Source: Megamerina dolium
Taxonomy: Eukaryota; Arthropoda; Insecta; Diptera; Megamerinidae
Reading direction: 5' to 3'
NCBI GenBank assembly: GCA_963854835.1
Contig: OY978525.1
Span: forward strand, 63,779,355 to 63,843,354
Length of the DNA stretch: 64,000 nt
Shown: positions 44,201 through 55,001 of the stretch, one piece after another
How the letters are laid out: each line of letters opens with the position of its first letter
How positions within the stretch are numbered: the stretch's first letter is position 1
The notes under the pieces: model-generated
Told to the model about the DNA's origin: nothing
Databases searched by the model: none
Seen by the model: only the letters and a program-made list of their open reading frames with translations
Translations under genes and position numbers: made by a program

Positions 44201-44843
44201 TTACGAATAACAAGGTCGGGAGAGTTTGTTGTGAGTGTAATATCAAGGACTTCTTTCCACCCCCTACAGGTTTCGGAACCAGGGAAAGTGAAGGTAGGTG
44301 AATCGCCCCTGTTACAAATATTGAGATCGTTGGATATTATAATATCAAAAAGAGACTCACCTCGCTCATTTGTTTCGCTGCTTCCCCAGATCGCATGTCT
44401 GGCATTGGCGTCGCAGCCCAATACAGCATCCTCTTTGCAGTTACTGATGTTGCTGATGAGTCGTTGGACCTCCTCGGGAGGCGCAGGATGATCATGCTAC
44501 AAGTACGCAGAAGCGATCGTGAGACTACGACCGCTTTCGATCTCTCGATCTTGACCACTACGACATCGTAAGAACTAAAAATAGGTAGAAAGAAAGCGTT
44601 AATTGTGTTCCTTACCAGGATACCCGCCCTTGGCTTACCTTCACCATGCGTATAAAAAAGGTTGTAGTCCCTGGTGTGCAGACCCATAATCTTTGAGCGC
44701 CATATCCAGGGTTCCTGTATGAGACAGATGTCAATGTCCTCCTCTCTGAGAAGGATTATGAGGTTGTCCGAGGCTGCTTTGGCATGCTGCAAGTTAATCT
44801 GCGCCACTCTCAGCATCTCCTTGTTTGCTGATTTGTGGCGCAC
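41222..44843 (-). pseudogene. LOA-type ORF2: endonuclease, RT and RNase H, multiple frameshifts
   Basis: EN: V-A-Q-I-N-L-Q-H-A-K-A-A, L-I-Q-E-P-W and G-C-D-A-N-A-R-H (44843-44182, two frames). A linker with W-W-D-R-D-L-S lies at 44160-43543. RT: V-Q-H-A-Y-L-R-W-R-S-T-E-T-A, F-V-D-V-E-R-A-F-N-N-V and R-R-G-T-P-Q-G-G-V-L (43310-42897). The Y-A-D-D box near 42845 has lost two bases, so the frame breaks inside it, and resumes V-A-I-L-V at 42832. RNase H at 42034-41525: Q-A-E-V-Y-A-I, L-S-D-S-Q-A-A, W-V-P-G-H-K-G-I-A-G-N-E-N-A-D-E-L-A-R, with catalytic residues present. A C-x2-C-x8-H-x4-C finger lies at 41400-41355. Confidence 0.9.
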
Positions 44844-45954
44844 TTCCAGTTTGCTCGACTGATGACGAGGCCGGCTCGGCCAGATTGAGCCCCTCTAGGA
44901 GCTTTTTGGCGTTATCAACCTCTTCCAGGTTATCATCCGGAGCCACCGAGGCCGGAAACACCTTCATTTTGGCCTCTCTGATGCCAAACCGAAGTTTATA
45001 CTCTCTCTGCTCAAGTGCCCCCAGGGACTCGTTGCAGATAAGCAGAAGGACTGGCTGGCTGTTGCGCTGCTGCTCTTCGGTCTTAATGACCGACCACACA
45101 TCCATCGGGACACCTGGGTTCTGCAGCTTCAAACACTTGATGAGCTTCGACTCATCCAGTTTCATTGCCATTTTTGGCAACCAAATACGCGCCCGGGGCC
45201 TCCTGGGAATCTCCGCTGCCTCGATGATCTTAAGCGAAAGACCTTCCCATGCGTTACTAATCTTAGCAACGCATTTGCCCAGAAATTCCCTCGATAATCC
45301 GTCCGCGCATTTGATCACCCGACAACCTCGCCAAACCTCCTCGCAGTTGAAGGCAGGAACTGGAGTTTGTTTCTCCAAGAGGTGCTCGACGACCATCTCA
45401 GATAGCCGTCCCTCAATAGAGTTCCATACTGCCAGCACCGGCCTTCCATTGTTGCTCTTCGCGTCAACAATAGCAACCTGGAGGAGGTCTCTGACCACCT
45501 CACTATAAGGTTGCTTTGATGACGCTGGAGCAACAGCGGAAGGACCCCTCCCCTGCTTGGAGTACTTGCCCTTTTTCGCGGGGTGATCGGTCACGTCTTG
45601 TGAGCGATTCCGCTTCGCTGTCTGCTTCTGCTGTTGTTGTGGCTGTGCTGCTTTGTTTACGAGTGAGGTCTCGTACTGCTTGACCACCGCCTCGTACCTG
45701 ACCTTATCCTCGGCATCCCGCTCGTGGACTTGGCCATCTTTTTTATTTTTGGCGATCTTGTCCAGTATAAAAAGCGCCCTTTGATACCTCGCTTTCAGCA
45801 GAGTACCGGACGACTTCTTAGACTTCTTGGGGGCCACTGTGACTGGTGTTCTCCCTTTATTGGATGTAGATGGTCTATTATTGTCGGTTACAGGGGTGCT
45901 GTGTCTGGCACCCTTGTCATCCTTGTTTTTGATGCTCTCCTGGCTACTGGCCAA
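44794..45954 (-). CDS. LOA-type ORF1 (Gag-like)
   Basis: An open frame of 386 residues in the position of ORF1. The first 170 residues are basic and polar (K/S/T/Q rich, with P-A-K-K-G-K-Y-S-K) and suit nucleic-acid binding. The central part (about 170-330) has a repeated two-strand pattern, V-W-R-G-C-R-V-I-K-C and R-A-R-I-W-L-P, compatible with the RNA-binding Gag core of the R1/LOA group. I see no CCHC knuckle. It overlaps the start of the endonuclease frame by about 50 bases. The frame is open although ORF2 is broken. Confidence 0.7.
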   Translation of the reverse strand: MASSQESIKNKDDKGARHSTPVTDNNRPSTSNKGRTPVTVAPKKSKKSSGTLLKARYQRALFILDKIAKNKKDGQVHERDAEDKVRYEAVVKQYETSLVNKAAQPQQQQKQTAKRNRSQDVTDHPAKKGKYSKQGRGPSAVAPASSKQPYSEVVRDLLQVAIVDAKSNNGRPVLAVWNSIEGRLSEMVVEHLLEKQTPVPAFNCEEVWRGCRVIKCADGLSREFLGKCVAKISNAWEGLSLKIIEAAEIPRRPRARIWLPKMAMKLDESKLIKCLKLQNPGVPMDVWSVIKTEEQQRNSQPVLLLICNESLGALEQREYKLRFGIREAKMKVFPASVAPDDNLEEVDNAKKLLEGLNLAEPASSSVEQTGSAPQISKQGDAESGAD

Positions 45955-46329
45955 GAGATCATCCTCCGAGAGCGCTCCCCCTTACTTCCTGGTTTTTGTT
46001 TTTATTATTTATGTTCTCCGTTTTGAATCCCACGAGTGAACTGGAAAGAAGAGTCCACCCCAGTAGAGCCAGTATACCAGGGTAAGGCACTTAATACAAC
46101 CAACCTTGCCTGGGCATCGGAGGGGACCGTTACCGACTTGGTTCTTTAATCATTACCAGCCATTCAGCTCTCGGCACGGGTACCTCAACACCTTAGCTTA
46201 GAGTGCTATGTCGTCAGAGCCTCTTCTGTTATCGACAGAGTGCACCGACGTGTAGGTGAGGTAGACAATTGAATAGGAGAGGCTATATAATCGCGTCACT
46301 ACCCCATTAGCACCACACTATTGGCCCTA

Positions 46330-48215
46330 ATGTGGTGACAAATCCTCCGAATGCACCACTAAGCTTTTTCCTTAAATGTCCCTTCTTACTAACATATTCG
46401 TCAATTACTGATGACTTTATTAAATTGCCCCAGAGTCTACAAGTAAAATGAGTTTTCCATTTTTTGCTTCCTTACACGGAAACTGAATGAACACATCAGC
46501 TACATCAGAGACTACCAAACAGTAGCTATGTTTGTTATTACTGGAAGGGAAAGATGGTTCAACAATTCTCCTGGACGCTTGGCTACCATCTTCCGCCATC
46601 TTGCTATCTAACTTGGAGAGATTGTCAACAATCTCTAAAGACGCATGACTGACACCTTCCATTTCAACTGACCTACTTTAAGCAAAATTTTGGGGTTCCC
46701 GGTTTATTGGCCGTACCTGGGCCCCCATAGTTTCCCTGGGTTTTTTTTTCCATTCTTTTCGTTTATAACAGTCGGCGATCCTGTGTCCCGGCTTCATACA
46801 GAAAAAACATTTAGTCTTAGAATTTCCGCGATTAAGGCCTTTGCTTTCTTGACCTCCCTTACTCATGTCCGTATTTTTTGCACTTTATGCAATAGGGCAT
46901 GTTTTTTTTCTTAAAACAGTCGTCTTTGGTGTGCGTTCTTTTGTCGCAGCAGGAGCAGGTAAAAACTTTCCTTTGACAATTTTGGGGAATTTCGTTATTA
47001 TTTCGGTATTTGTTCATTCCGAGTGGCATCTTGTCATTTCTGTTCTGGTAAAATACTACTGTATTACTGGCCTCAGTCTGGTGAATGTCGTATGAATATA
47101 GTGTTCCCATATTAAACTGATTGAACCGTTGTCGTCTTTCGAATGACCATGTTTACGGCCTCCTCTGCTAATTCTTCTAACGTGCCCGTCTTACCTAGGA
47201 TATGAGTTTTTAACAATGGGTCTTGAAAGCCTGATATAAAATATGTCCTCGCATACCCCTCTAGCTCTTTTAACAACGCTTCGTCTCCGATCACACCGTA
47301 TCTATTCTTAATACACTGTATCGCCGTGGATTTTAAATTTAAATCACCGAATCTCCTTGCAAAACCACGTATATCTTCCTAAGGTAGTTGGCGTGCGACT
47401 TGTATTTGGTGTGTGAGTGGGTCTAGGCGAACAGTTTTCAAATATGTGTTTCGCAGAAGTGTATTCAATTACTCTATATTAGCGAATTTGTTATTTAGCA
47501 CCAAGTTATAAGCATCACCATATAGTCGCTGTTTTATAGAAGCTACGAAATCTTCCAACTGGACAGGTTTTATGGATTTTCGTGTTGATTCGCACCCTGA
47601 ATTTAACTGGTGTACTTCGATCCTCAAATCTTTAAACTACAATGAGTACTGGGACTAGTCTACTGACCGTCTGTGATATTTCGTCAATACTCATTTTTAG
47701 CTTTAACTCAGGTTGTATTTCTGGCTATGTTTTTCGTACTGGTGTACGGCGATGAAGAGGTGTCTCCTGTGCTAGGCAGCGTTCTCTTTCGAGATTCCTC
47801 TCTTTGCTTGGCAAAAGCTCCACTTAGCTGCTCAGAGTCAACCAAGGTTCTAAGCCTTTTCTCTATATAAATTCTTCTGAAATGCCCTTTTCTCTTAGTA
47901 AATCTTCTAATTCCTTATTTTTATTAAGGGTCTCTAATTCTAGCTGTTACGCGTCGGATCCCTGTTTTCCGATCTGAGCTCATAGAGCTCCAATTTGTAT
48001 CTCTGCTACCTCTAAATCGTCTAATGATTTAGAGGCAGTGGCGTCTAATTACTTTATTGGATTTAGTACCTTTCCGTGATGCTCCTTTAATTTTATGAGC
48101 TGGAATTGCTCGTATGTGCGATGTTGCTTAATCAAGCTCCACACGAAGTCGATTGACTCGGCTGTTGCAACTTCTAATTCTCTTGTTAATGATTCGTAGG
48201 ATTTATTGTCCACTT
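46330..48215 (-). pseudogene. Gypsy gag and protease start (long-LTR element)
   Basis: Reading down from 48215: coiled-coil-like E/L/K-rich text (48200-47700), capsid-like frame with L-K-E-L-E-G-Y-A-R-T-Y-F-I (47294-47112), then C-S-C-C-D-K-R-T-H-T-K-D-D-C and C-I-K-C-K-K-Y-G-H (46950-46860) and C-F-F-C-M-K-P-G-H-R-I-A-D-C (46800-46760), i.e. three knuckles. The protease L-L-V-D-S-G-A comes near 46440, continuing after a shift to 46330 and then beyond the LOA insertion. Stops and shifts are frequent. The LTR lies immediately upstream at 48225. Confidence 0.75.
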
Positions 48216-48224
48216 GACCCCAAA

Positions 48225-50780
48225 ATGTTGTGTACTATTTTTCCACAACACTTACTAAATACCTAACGGCTAGACTCAAGGATGTAATGCACAAGATTCG
48301 CAGTTAAACCTAAGCTCCTAAATATCCTACGACACTATAACACTGGTTAGCTGAAATAAATCAAGGTTAATTATGCGATACTTGCGCTTTTAGGTCTTCA
48401 CTTTATTCCTGGTACTTTTCACTTCCAGTTATAATTACTTTACACCTTCATACTAAAACACTTTTACACTAATAATGGAGGGCCTCTTCACAAGTTGGAA
48501 CAAGACTCACAACTGAAATGCTCCTGCCTTCAGTAAGCTGGCAGCTTATATACCATTTTTCTAATAATATCCACATATCGATCTGCCCACATACCTACCT
48601 ATAACATACAATAATATATTCACACCACATGTGTGTATGTATGTATGTGTGTTTGCACAAAAGATCTTCAGGTCGCGGTGCTTCATAGCCTTAATAATAA
48701 TAATAATGTATATATGTATGTACACGATTGATGCATTTGTTGTGCCCTTTTTTTTGACACCGTAACCTTTGCTTAGATATCTTATCGTTTAGGGCTAAAC
48801 CTTTTTTTTATTCTCTTGCTGTTTCCTGCTTCCTAAATTTTATTTACCCACACAATTACTTTCACAATTATTAAGTTTTTGTTTTTCACGGTATAGTTTT
48901 ATTGGTCCAAAGGTTTTTCTTTCACAATGCGTTTTTAGGGAATACACATTATACATTATACTATTCAACTTTGTTTTAGAATGTAAAATCCTTTACAATA
49001 TACACTTGATAACTAGCTCGTTCTTCGAGTTATCTTAATTCACTCGATTCACTAATTTTCTGACTGCCTTCATTTTAGGCCTTCTCTTAGTTTATATAGC
49101 CTAAAATATATATCATAATTTACATTTTACCCCATTTTAGTATAAAAGAATTTCTGAAGAAATGGCAATTTCTTAAGTAGGTCATATTTATTGCTTATTT
49201 TGAGTAAGTCATCATTATTATTTGTAGTTAATACTTCTTGTTGTAAATATTGTGCATGCGTTCAATATTATGTATTTTGTTTTTATTTTTGGCTTTTGTT
49301 TTCTTTTCACTGTGTGTGGTTGTTGAATTATTTCATCATATAGCGATGTACGATGACCCGTTGGTTCTTTTAGTATTGTTTATTATTTTATTTATTGTTT
49401 ATTCGTTATTTTTCTTCTTCTTTGTTCTTTGTTTTTCATGGTTGTGAAATTGTTCTATAATCATACAGTGAGGTACGATGAAGCTGACCAAGCATTTTAT
49501 AAATATACTACAACCCATTTTAGCCAATGATAATTACATTATGCATAGTGTGTTGATTATAATTAATTAATGGTTACAGTAAATACACCTAATAAAATAA
49601 CATAACGATAATAATAATATTACTATAACATTTGTAATGAGTCAAAACGCATACATTAGATGAGCATTATTTTGACTCACAACACATTCCACATGTGTGT
49701 ATGTATGTACCCATTATGTGAGAATACAAATTTCTGATATTCACACACATGAGTAGTCCACGTGATTTTAGTTATCATGGAATGTCTATACATTGTTGGT
49801 ATGATTACGTAAGTGCAGAACTACGAATTGTGTGGGAAAGTGCTTTGCCAACTTTTTCACACCCAACTGCAACTCAGTTGGCTCAATGTTCTGGCATTTC
49901 TCAATTATAAGTAATATTAATGTGGAATGTGTATATCACAACTTCGAGCAATGTTGGTATGTGTATGGATAAATATGTAGAAGAAGAAGAAAAAGGAAGA
50001 AAAAATTATCATTAAGAAATAATAATAATTTCTTCTTATAAGGAAAAATTTAAAATTATACTTAGTTTATAAAATAAGGAACAATTCAAAACCTATGACA
50101 CTTATGTGGAGTAAAATTCGAAGTGTTATATACATATATAGTTACTGGTAATTCGATGATTATGGTGTCCTTGATGACGATGTTCTTCTTGTTGATTGTT
50201 GTCTGCTGTACTTAACTTTTTTAATAGTTTTGTTGCAATGAGAGCGAGATTATTTACATTGGGTTGATCTTCTGGCTGTTTTGTCATGGAAGCATGTGAG
50301 TTGATGCTGGTGTCTAATACGTCCAATGATTTGATTCAAACAAATTTTTGTTTTATGGAATGTTATGAACAATAACTTGCAAAGTTGTTTTTGTGTGTAC
50401 CGCACTACTAAGCAATATTGTCGATGTGAAACTCTGTACTACTGGTGTAAGTGTTTAATGATTGGAGCAATAATGAATATGTAATTTTGGTTCTGTTGCT
50501 TATCATTTTCTTCTGATGTGGATCAAAATCCACTGTTACTGATAAACACAGTAGCTGAAATATTTTATTCGGTTGGGGTTGCATAGCTATCATTGTTGAT
50601 GTCTCTTTGCTATGTCGTGCTGGCTAGATATGCCAAAGATATTGGTTGTAAATTTTATTGTTTTGTAAGTTTGTTATAGGCACGTGCTGTACTGGCCTGC
50701 TTTGTTTTCTGCCATGGGTTTATTTATTCTGTCTCTAGGATAGTTTTGTGTCATAATTTTCTTTGATGTTACTATTGTTA
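48225..50780 (-). repeat. 5' LTR of the long-LTR gypsy (copy B)
   Basis: It is collinear with copy A (30010-39830) once A's Waldo-like and RTE inserts and B's solo LTR are removed. The minus-strand end is ...AATAGTACACAACA near 48225, followed by TTTTGGGGTCAAGTGGAC, a possible primer-binding site. B keeps the empty sites for the Waldo-like element (about 48623) and for RTE (about 50130). The outer start near 50780 is where A and B stop matching; about 1.6 kb without the solo LTR. Confidence 0.6.
48738..49684. mobile_element. Solo LTR, 947 bp, CATT duplication
   Basis: The sequence starts TGTTGTG and ends CACAACA, with CATT on both sides (48734-48737 and 49685-49688). Copy A has the empty site GATGCATTCCACATGTG at about 35878-35894. 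A 4-bp duplication fits a gypsy-type integrase. No coding sequence is left; the two short perfect 7-bp ends and absence of an interior make it a solo LTR of a family not otherwise seen in the window. Orientation cannot be set. Confidence 0.85.
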
Positions 50781-51478
50781 ATGTTGCTGCGCCGATATCT
50801 GCTGCTGCTGCTCTTTTGTACTTGTAGAGGAATTACCAGATTATTTTTCAATTATAAATCACTTATATCTACGTACATATATATTATGGATAGTTACTTT
50901 TTCTTATTTAGATATACATATATTCTTATACCATATAAAAATAATTTTTGCGCAATATTAACTTATAATCTATACTTAATTTTTTTAAAAGGCGATAAAA
51001 ATGCATTGTTGTTTAGTACGAAAATATAGTGACAATATTGCATCTTCTCTTCATAGTTGTTGTGTATGTGGGAGAGATGCCGGTGAGCTTATACCTTGGT
51101 TGAGTTGATGTTCTAATTTTTCTGCTACTTGAACCACCGACTGCTTTTTGCTTTATGAGAAATTAAAGTTGTGTGAGATTAATCGTTTTTAAATAAGAGA
51201 ATAATAATTATAAATATAAAAATCTACTTGTCTATGTTTTCGGGGTTGTTGATGTTGTTGTGGATGATGCATTTCTCGTGATCCACTTATATGAGGTTGC
51301 GTTAATGTGATGTCATCAGCTCGATCATTTCGGGTGATATATTTTACTGTAGTCATATTTTTCAATATCAGATTATTGCTGTTGATAATTGATGGCAAAT
51401 CTTGCTGTTGTTGCCGATTTTCTTCCATTTGTTCTGCTTTAGTTGTTATTGATACGTGTTGAGATGATGGTGCTACTG

Positions 51479-51631
51479 CTACTTGCCGTTATTGTTGTAT
51501 TCGCAGTAGCACACTTTTGATTCATTTCTAAATTGCACCTTTCCCAATGCTTGTGTCGCACAATCTACTGCAGCTTGTTGCATTTCGTCTTTCATATCAG
51601 CATTTTTGATAACTGCGTTACGGTCAGACAT
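51479..51631 (-). pseudogene. ctp-like: Captured N-terminal fragment of dynein light chain LC8
   Basis: From the ATG at 51631 the first 31 codons read as the N-terminus of LC8/cut up dynein light chain: [13 protein letters not shown], then [17 protein letters not shown]8 is an 89-residue homodimeric hub that binds dynein intermediate chain and many partners; only the first third is here and the target-binding beta strands are absent. Homology ends at AAG followed by GTGCAATT, a possible splice-donor context. The frame runs 19 unrelated codons to TAG. Some 36 bp upstream of the ATG also has no counterpart in the sister LTRs. It is a truncated copy inside a retroelement LTR, not a host locus. 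Confidence 0.85.
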
Positions 51632-52018
51632 TTTGTTATATTTGTTGTACGTTTATGATTTTCCGAATAGTTAAGCCTTTCGTTGGTTGCTAATACCATT
51701 ATTCAAAGTATAAGTAAACCAAATCTGATTTATTTAATTATTTTCATTATCGAGAGAAACCAATTTAGGTTTTTATTGACACACACTTAAATTGCAAGAC
51801 AATTGTTTTCCATGTACATTGCCTTGCACAAAAGAAAAAAACACTCGAGATATATACACGCGTTTATGTGTATTATTTATTATAAAAAACACTACGGAAT
51901 ACAAATGTATAATTTTAATTATACTTTAAATTAGACTAGTACGTACTATAACAAGAGAAAAATATGTATATAAAAAGGAAAAAAGGCGCACACTGTCCGT
52001 ATCGTTCGGGAAAAAATA

Positions 52019-53307
52019 AAGGGTTATCCATTTTGCGGTTTCAAAAGTACATGTAAATAAAACACATATAAAATATTTTTTATCATGATATTTCATTTTT
52101 ATTATAAAGTTTGAACGTTGGCATTATGTGTGAAATACTACATCATTTAAATGACCACCACGCGAATTGTTGCAAGCATCGATTCTTTTGAGGTAATTTT
52201 CGACCACTTTTTGACACATATTGGGCGGTATCTCAGCCATAACGTGACGAATGTCGGTTTTTAGGTGCTCAAGAGTTAAAGGTTTATCTGCATAAACACG
52301 GTCTTTGCCGTAGCCCCACAAAAAAAAGTCAAGCGGTGTCAAATCGCATGAACTTGGTGGCCACTTGATATCGCCACGATGAGAAATTACGCGGCCAGAA
52401 AATTTCTCTTGCAATAAAGCCATATTCGCTCGAGTTGTATGGCATGTGGCACCGTCTTGTCGAAACCACATATTCTCTAAGTCGTATTCTTCAATAGCAG
52501 GCAATAAAAGTCGGTTATCATATTACCATAACGCTAAGAATTGACGGTGACAGTCGTTCCATCGTCGTTTTCGAAGAAGTAAGGTCCAATCACACCTCCG
52601 GACCAAAGAGCGCACTAAGCAGTGACTTTTTGTGGATGTAGTGACCTCTCTTCAATTTCTTGAGGATTCACAGAACCCCAAATACGACAATTTTGTCAGT
52701 TAACATACCCACCGAGTAAGAAATGTGCTTCGTCGCTGAAGAAAATTTTGTTCGAAAAATCGCCGTCCACCGCCTGTTGTTCAAGCACCCATTCGATGTA
52801 TCTACGACGTTGTGAATGGTCAACTGGCTTCAGTTGTTGTGTGAGCTGGATTTTATATGGATGTAGGTGTAGATCCAAATGCAAAATACGCCATAATGTG
52901 CCGTAAGACAGTCACAATTCTTGAGAACGACGAGGAATCGACACATTCGGGTCTTCGGCAACACTTTCACTTACAGCAGCGATATTTCGGTGGTACGAGC
53001 GAAACGATGATGCACAGGCCTTACAATATCTGTAACCGATCCAGTCTCTTCATATTTCTTCACAATTTTGCCAATTGCTTGCGTAGTTGGACGATTATGT
53101 AAACCATAATCTCCTCTTAAAGCACGATATGTGGCTGTGGCAGAATCACCATTTTTGTAGTAGGTTTTTACAACTTTAATGCGTTGTGCGATAGTTAAGC
53201 GATCCATTTTCGCAAATGTCATACTTTGAACTGAAAAAGAAAGAAATTGTTTTAACAACTCAGTTTGACAGATGTCGAATTCTAGCCCTATACTTTTGAA
53301 ACCCCTT
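52019..53307 (-). mobile_element. Rosa-type (DD41D) mariner, decayed
   Basis: TA-flanked ends begin AAGGG at 52019 and, inverted, at 53307; both have GGTTTCAAAAGTA, the right end lacking about 13 bp (TTATCCATTTTGC). The coding region on the minus strand is broken: 53258-52971 (helix-turn-helix, M-D-R-L-T-I-A-Q-R-I), 52884-52696 (W-V-L-E-Q-Q and F-S-D-E-A-H-F, first Asp) and 52504-52124 (F-R-Q-D-G-A-T-C-H-T, second Asp; L-T-P-L-D-F-F-L-W-G, third Asp). I count 41 residues between the second and third Asp, the DD41D spacing of rosa elements first found in Ceratitis rosa. Confidence 0.88.
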
Positions 53308-53431
53308 TATATAAGATAAGAAGAACAAGAACAAACGAATCGACTGCTGACTGACAAGTCAGACTAGCATTCGCGTTCTATAAAGGTGGCACCAAATCCA
53401 CCAGACAGTGCGCGTGACGTAATTTTCTGGC

Positions 53432-53437
<6 letters not shown>

Positions 53438-53485
<48 letters not shown>

Positions 53486-53496
53486 ATATATATATA

Positions 53497-53552
<56 letters not shown>

Positions 53553-53554
53553 TA
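53438..53554. repeat. (TA)n microsatellite, left of gypsy insertion
   Basis: TA repeats with AATTTTA and CATATA interruptions. The same tract resumes at 62152, so the 8.6-kb gypsy element appears to sit inside it. Confidence 0.95.
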
Positions 53555-53917
53555 TGTAGTTTTTATTATTATTTATTATAATGTAAGTTAGAAAATGTAA
53601 CGTAAGAAAATGTAAGTTAAGAAAAGGAAAAAAAGCACGTCTTTCTTAGTCCACGCCTGAGTATATACTGCGTATATTTCTGCTTCTCACATGTATGTAG
53701 TAAGTCAATCAAATATTTAAACAACGGCAATACAGCAGACCGCCGACAACAAGTAGTGTATATTTAATAACGAACGTACACGTAAAGACAGTATATTTCT
53801 GCTTCTCACATTCGGCCAATCTGCTTCTTCGTCATCAAAACCGGCTTCATCCGGTAACCATCGCTTCATCTTGTCAGCACTGCTAGTGGTTACCCTGGGT
53901 CCGTCACCATCGCCTAT

Positions 53918-54968
53918 TTATTCAATTGCGTAGCTATCAAAACCCTTCACGGCGGAAACTTTATATGGTCCTAGAAATTTTGGCCTTATTTTCAAGCCAA
54001 CGCCCAATTGTGTGCGTTCTATAGCCACCATATCACCGACCTTGTAGACGACGGCAGTTTTTCGCTTACGATTAAACTGCTTCCTATTCTCTTGTTGCAT
54101 CTGATAAATAGCTTGCTTAGCCTTATCGCGCTGTTCATCATTATTGAAGCGCTCCGCCAGCTCGCTCTTGATCAGCTGCATAATATTTTGCTGGCCACTT
54201 GTCTTCATCTTTACTCCTACGAGTAGTTCGAATGGCGACATCTGAATTGCTCTATGAAACGTGTTGTTTAATACCCTCTGCAACGTGGGAACTTGTTGGA
54301 ACCATTTTTCTAGTTTATCCAAACAGAGTTTAGTTAGAACAGAAATTATCGTTGAATTAAGCCGTTCAACCTGGTTGTTGCCTCTGAGTACACCCGCTGT
54401 AATATGCACAAGCCTGACTCCATGATCTTTACAATATTACAACATTGGAAATGAAAGCTCCACCTCTATCTGCAATCACACGCTCCGGATAACCAAACGT
54501 ATCGCCTACAATTTCGAACTTCTTAACTACTTCATCGACATTAAGGGTTTTTGTTGGAAACAGCCAGCAAAACTTTGTAAACCCATCGATCATCGCAAAA
54601 ATATAACGGTAGGCTTTGCTTGTTGTGCACAGCGGATCCAAGTGGTCGATATGAATTGTCTCCAGCGGCCGTTTTCCTTTTGGTATAGGGTTCAGCAATG
54701 ATTCTTTCTTACCCTGCTTTCTCTCAGACAAAATGTATTTTCTACACGAAGCAATGCACGAGTCGATTCGCTTCGTTAAGTCCACTATGAAATATTCACG
54801 TTCAATCTCTTCTCTCGTTTTTTCACCGTGAAAATGACCTTCTTCATGAGCAGCGCGCACTATTGCAGTTTTTATCTGTTCTGGAACGACATAAAGAGTT
54901 GAACCATTTAAAACTTTACATAATATACCATTTTCGTTGGTGTAGTCTTCATAAGGGCCGTACTTCAA
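53918..54968 (-). pseudogene. Gypsy integrase
   Basis: 54968-54429: zinc-binding H-E-E-G-H-F-H-G...C-x2-C-like start with I-A-S-C-R-K-Y, and the core with I-H-I-D-H-L-D (first Asp region), I-F-A-M-I-D-G-F-T-K-F and R-V-I-A-D-R-G-G-A-F (second Asp). A frameshift near 54420 is followed by 54409-53918: G-N-N-Q-V-E-R-L-N-S-T (the Glu region) and a C-terminal chromodomain-less tail with Y-K-V-G-D-M-V-A and L-G-P-Y-K-V. The enzyme would integrate the cDNA. The shift separates the second Asp from the Glu, so it is inactive as read. Confidence 0.85.
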
Positions 54969-55001
54969 TGCCTCAATTATAGCGCGTATCTTCTCATATT
55001 T

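Larger units (their letters stand above)
41116..46317 (-). mobile_element. LOA-clade non-LTR retrotransposon with RNase H, decayed
   Basis: The target CTATTG(A/G)CCCTA lies at 41104-41115 and 46318-46329 with one mismatch; the flanking gypsy protease frame resumes on each side. The element is minus strand with a 0.35-kb 5' leader, ORF1, ORF2 with EN, RT and RNase H, and a CTACCTACCTACC tail at 41116-41130. The RNase H domain and the 3' simple repeat favour LOA or a near relative over R1. Confidence 0.85.
51050..53437 (-). repeat. Third copy of the inverted-unit LTR, with rosa mariner and captured exon
   Basis: On the minus strand ACGCCAGAAAATTACGTCACGCGCACTGTCTG at 53437 matches the LTR starts at 13752 and 8673. 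The end CCGGCATCTCTCCCACATACACAACA at about 51052 matches their ends. The first bases TGTCT are replaced by the (TA)n tract. Without the mariner it is about 1.1 kb. It differs from the other two copies by carrying an extra block at 51539-51667 that encodes an LC8-like N-terminus. Confidence 0.75.

Noticed and set aside
44825..45508. 227-residue plus-strand frame
   Set aside because: Antisense shadow of the LOA ORF1 at 44794-45954.
50740..50765. Another BEL LTR start (GTGTCATAATTTTCT)
   Set aside because: Fifteen shared bases only; sequence on both sides does not match the LTRs at 8673 or 53437.
51479..51631. A functional dynein light chain gene
   Set aside because: Only the first 31 of about 89 residues are present, the rest is retroelement sequence and a stop.
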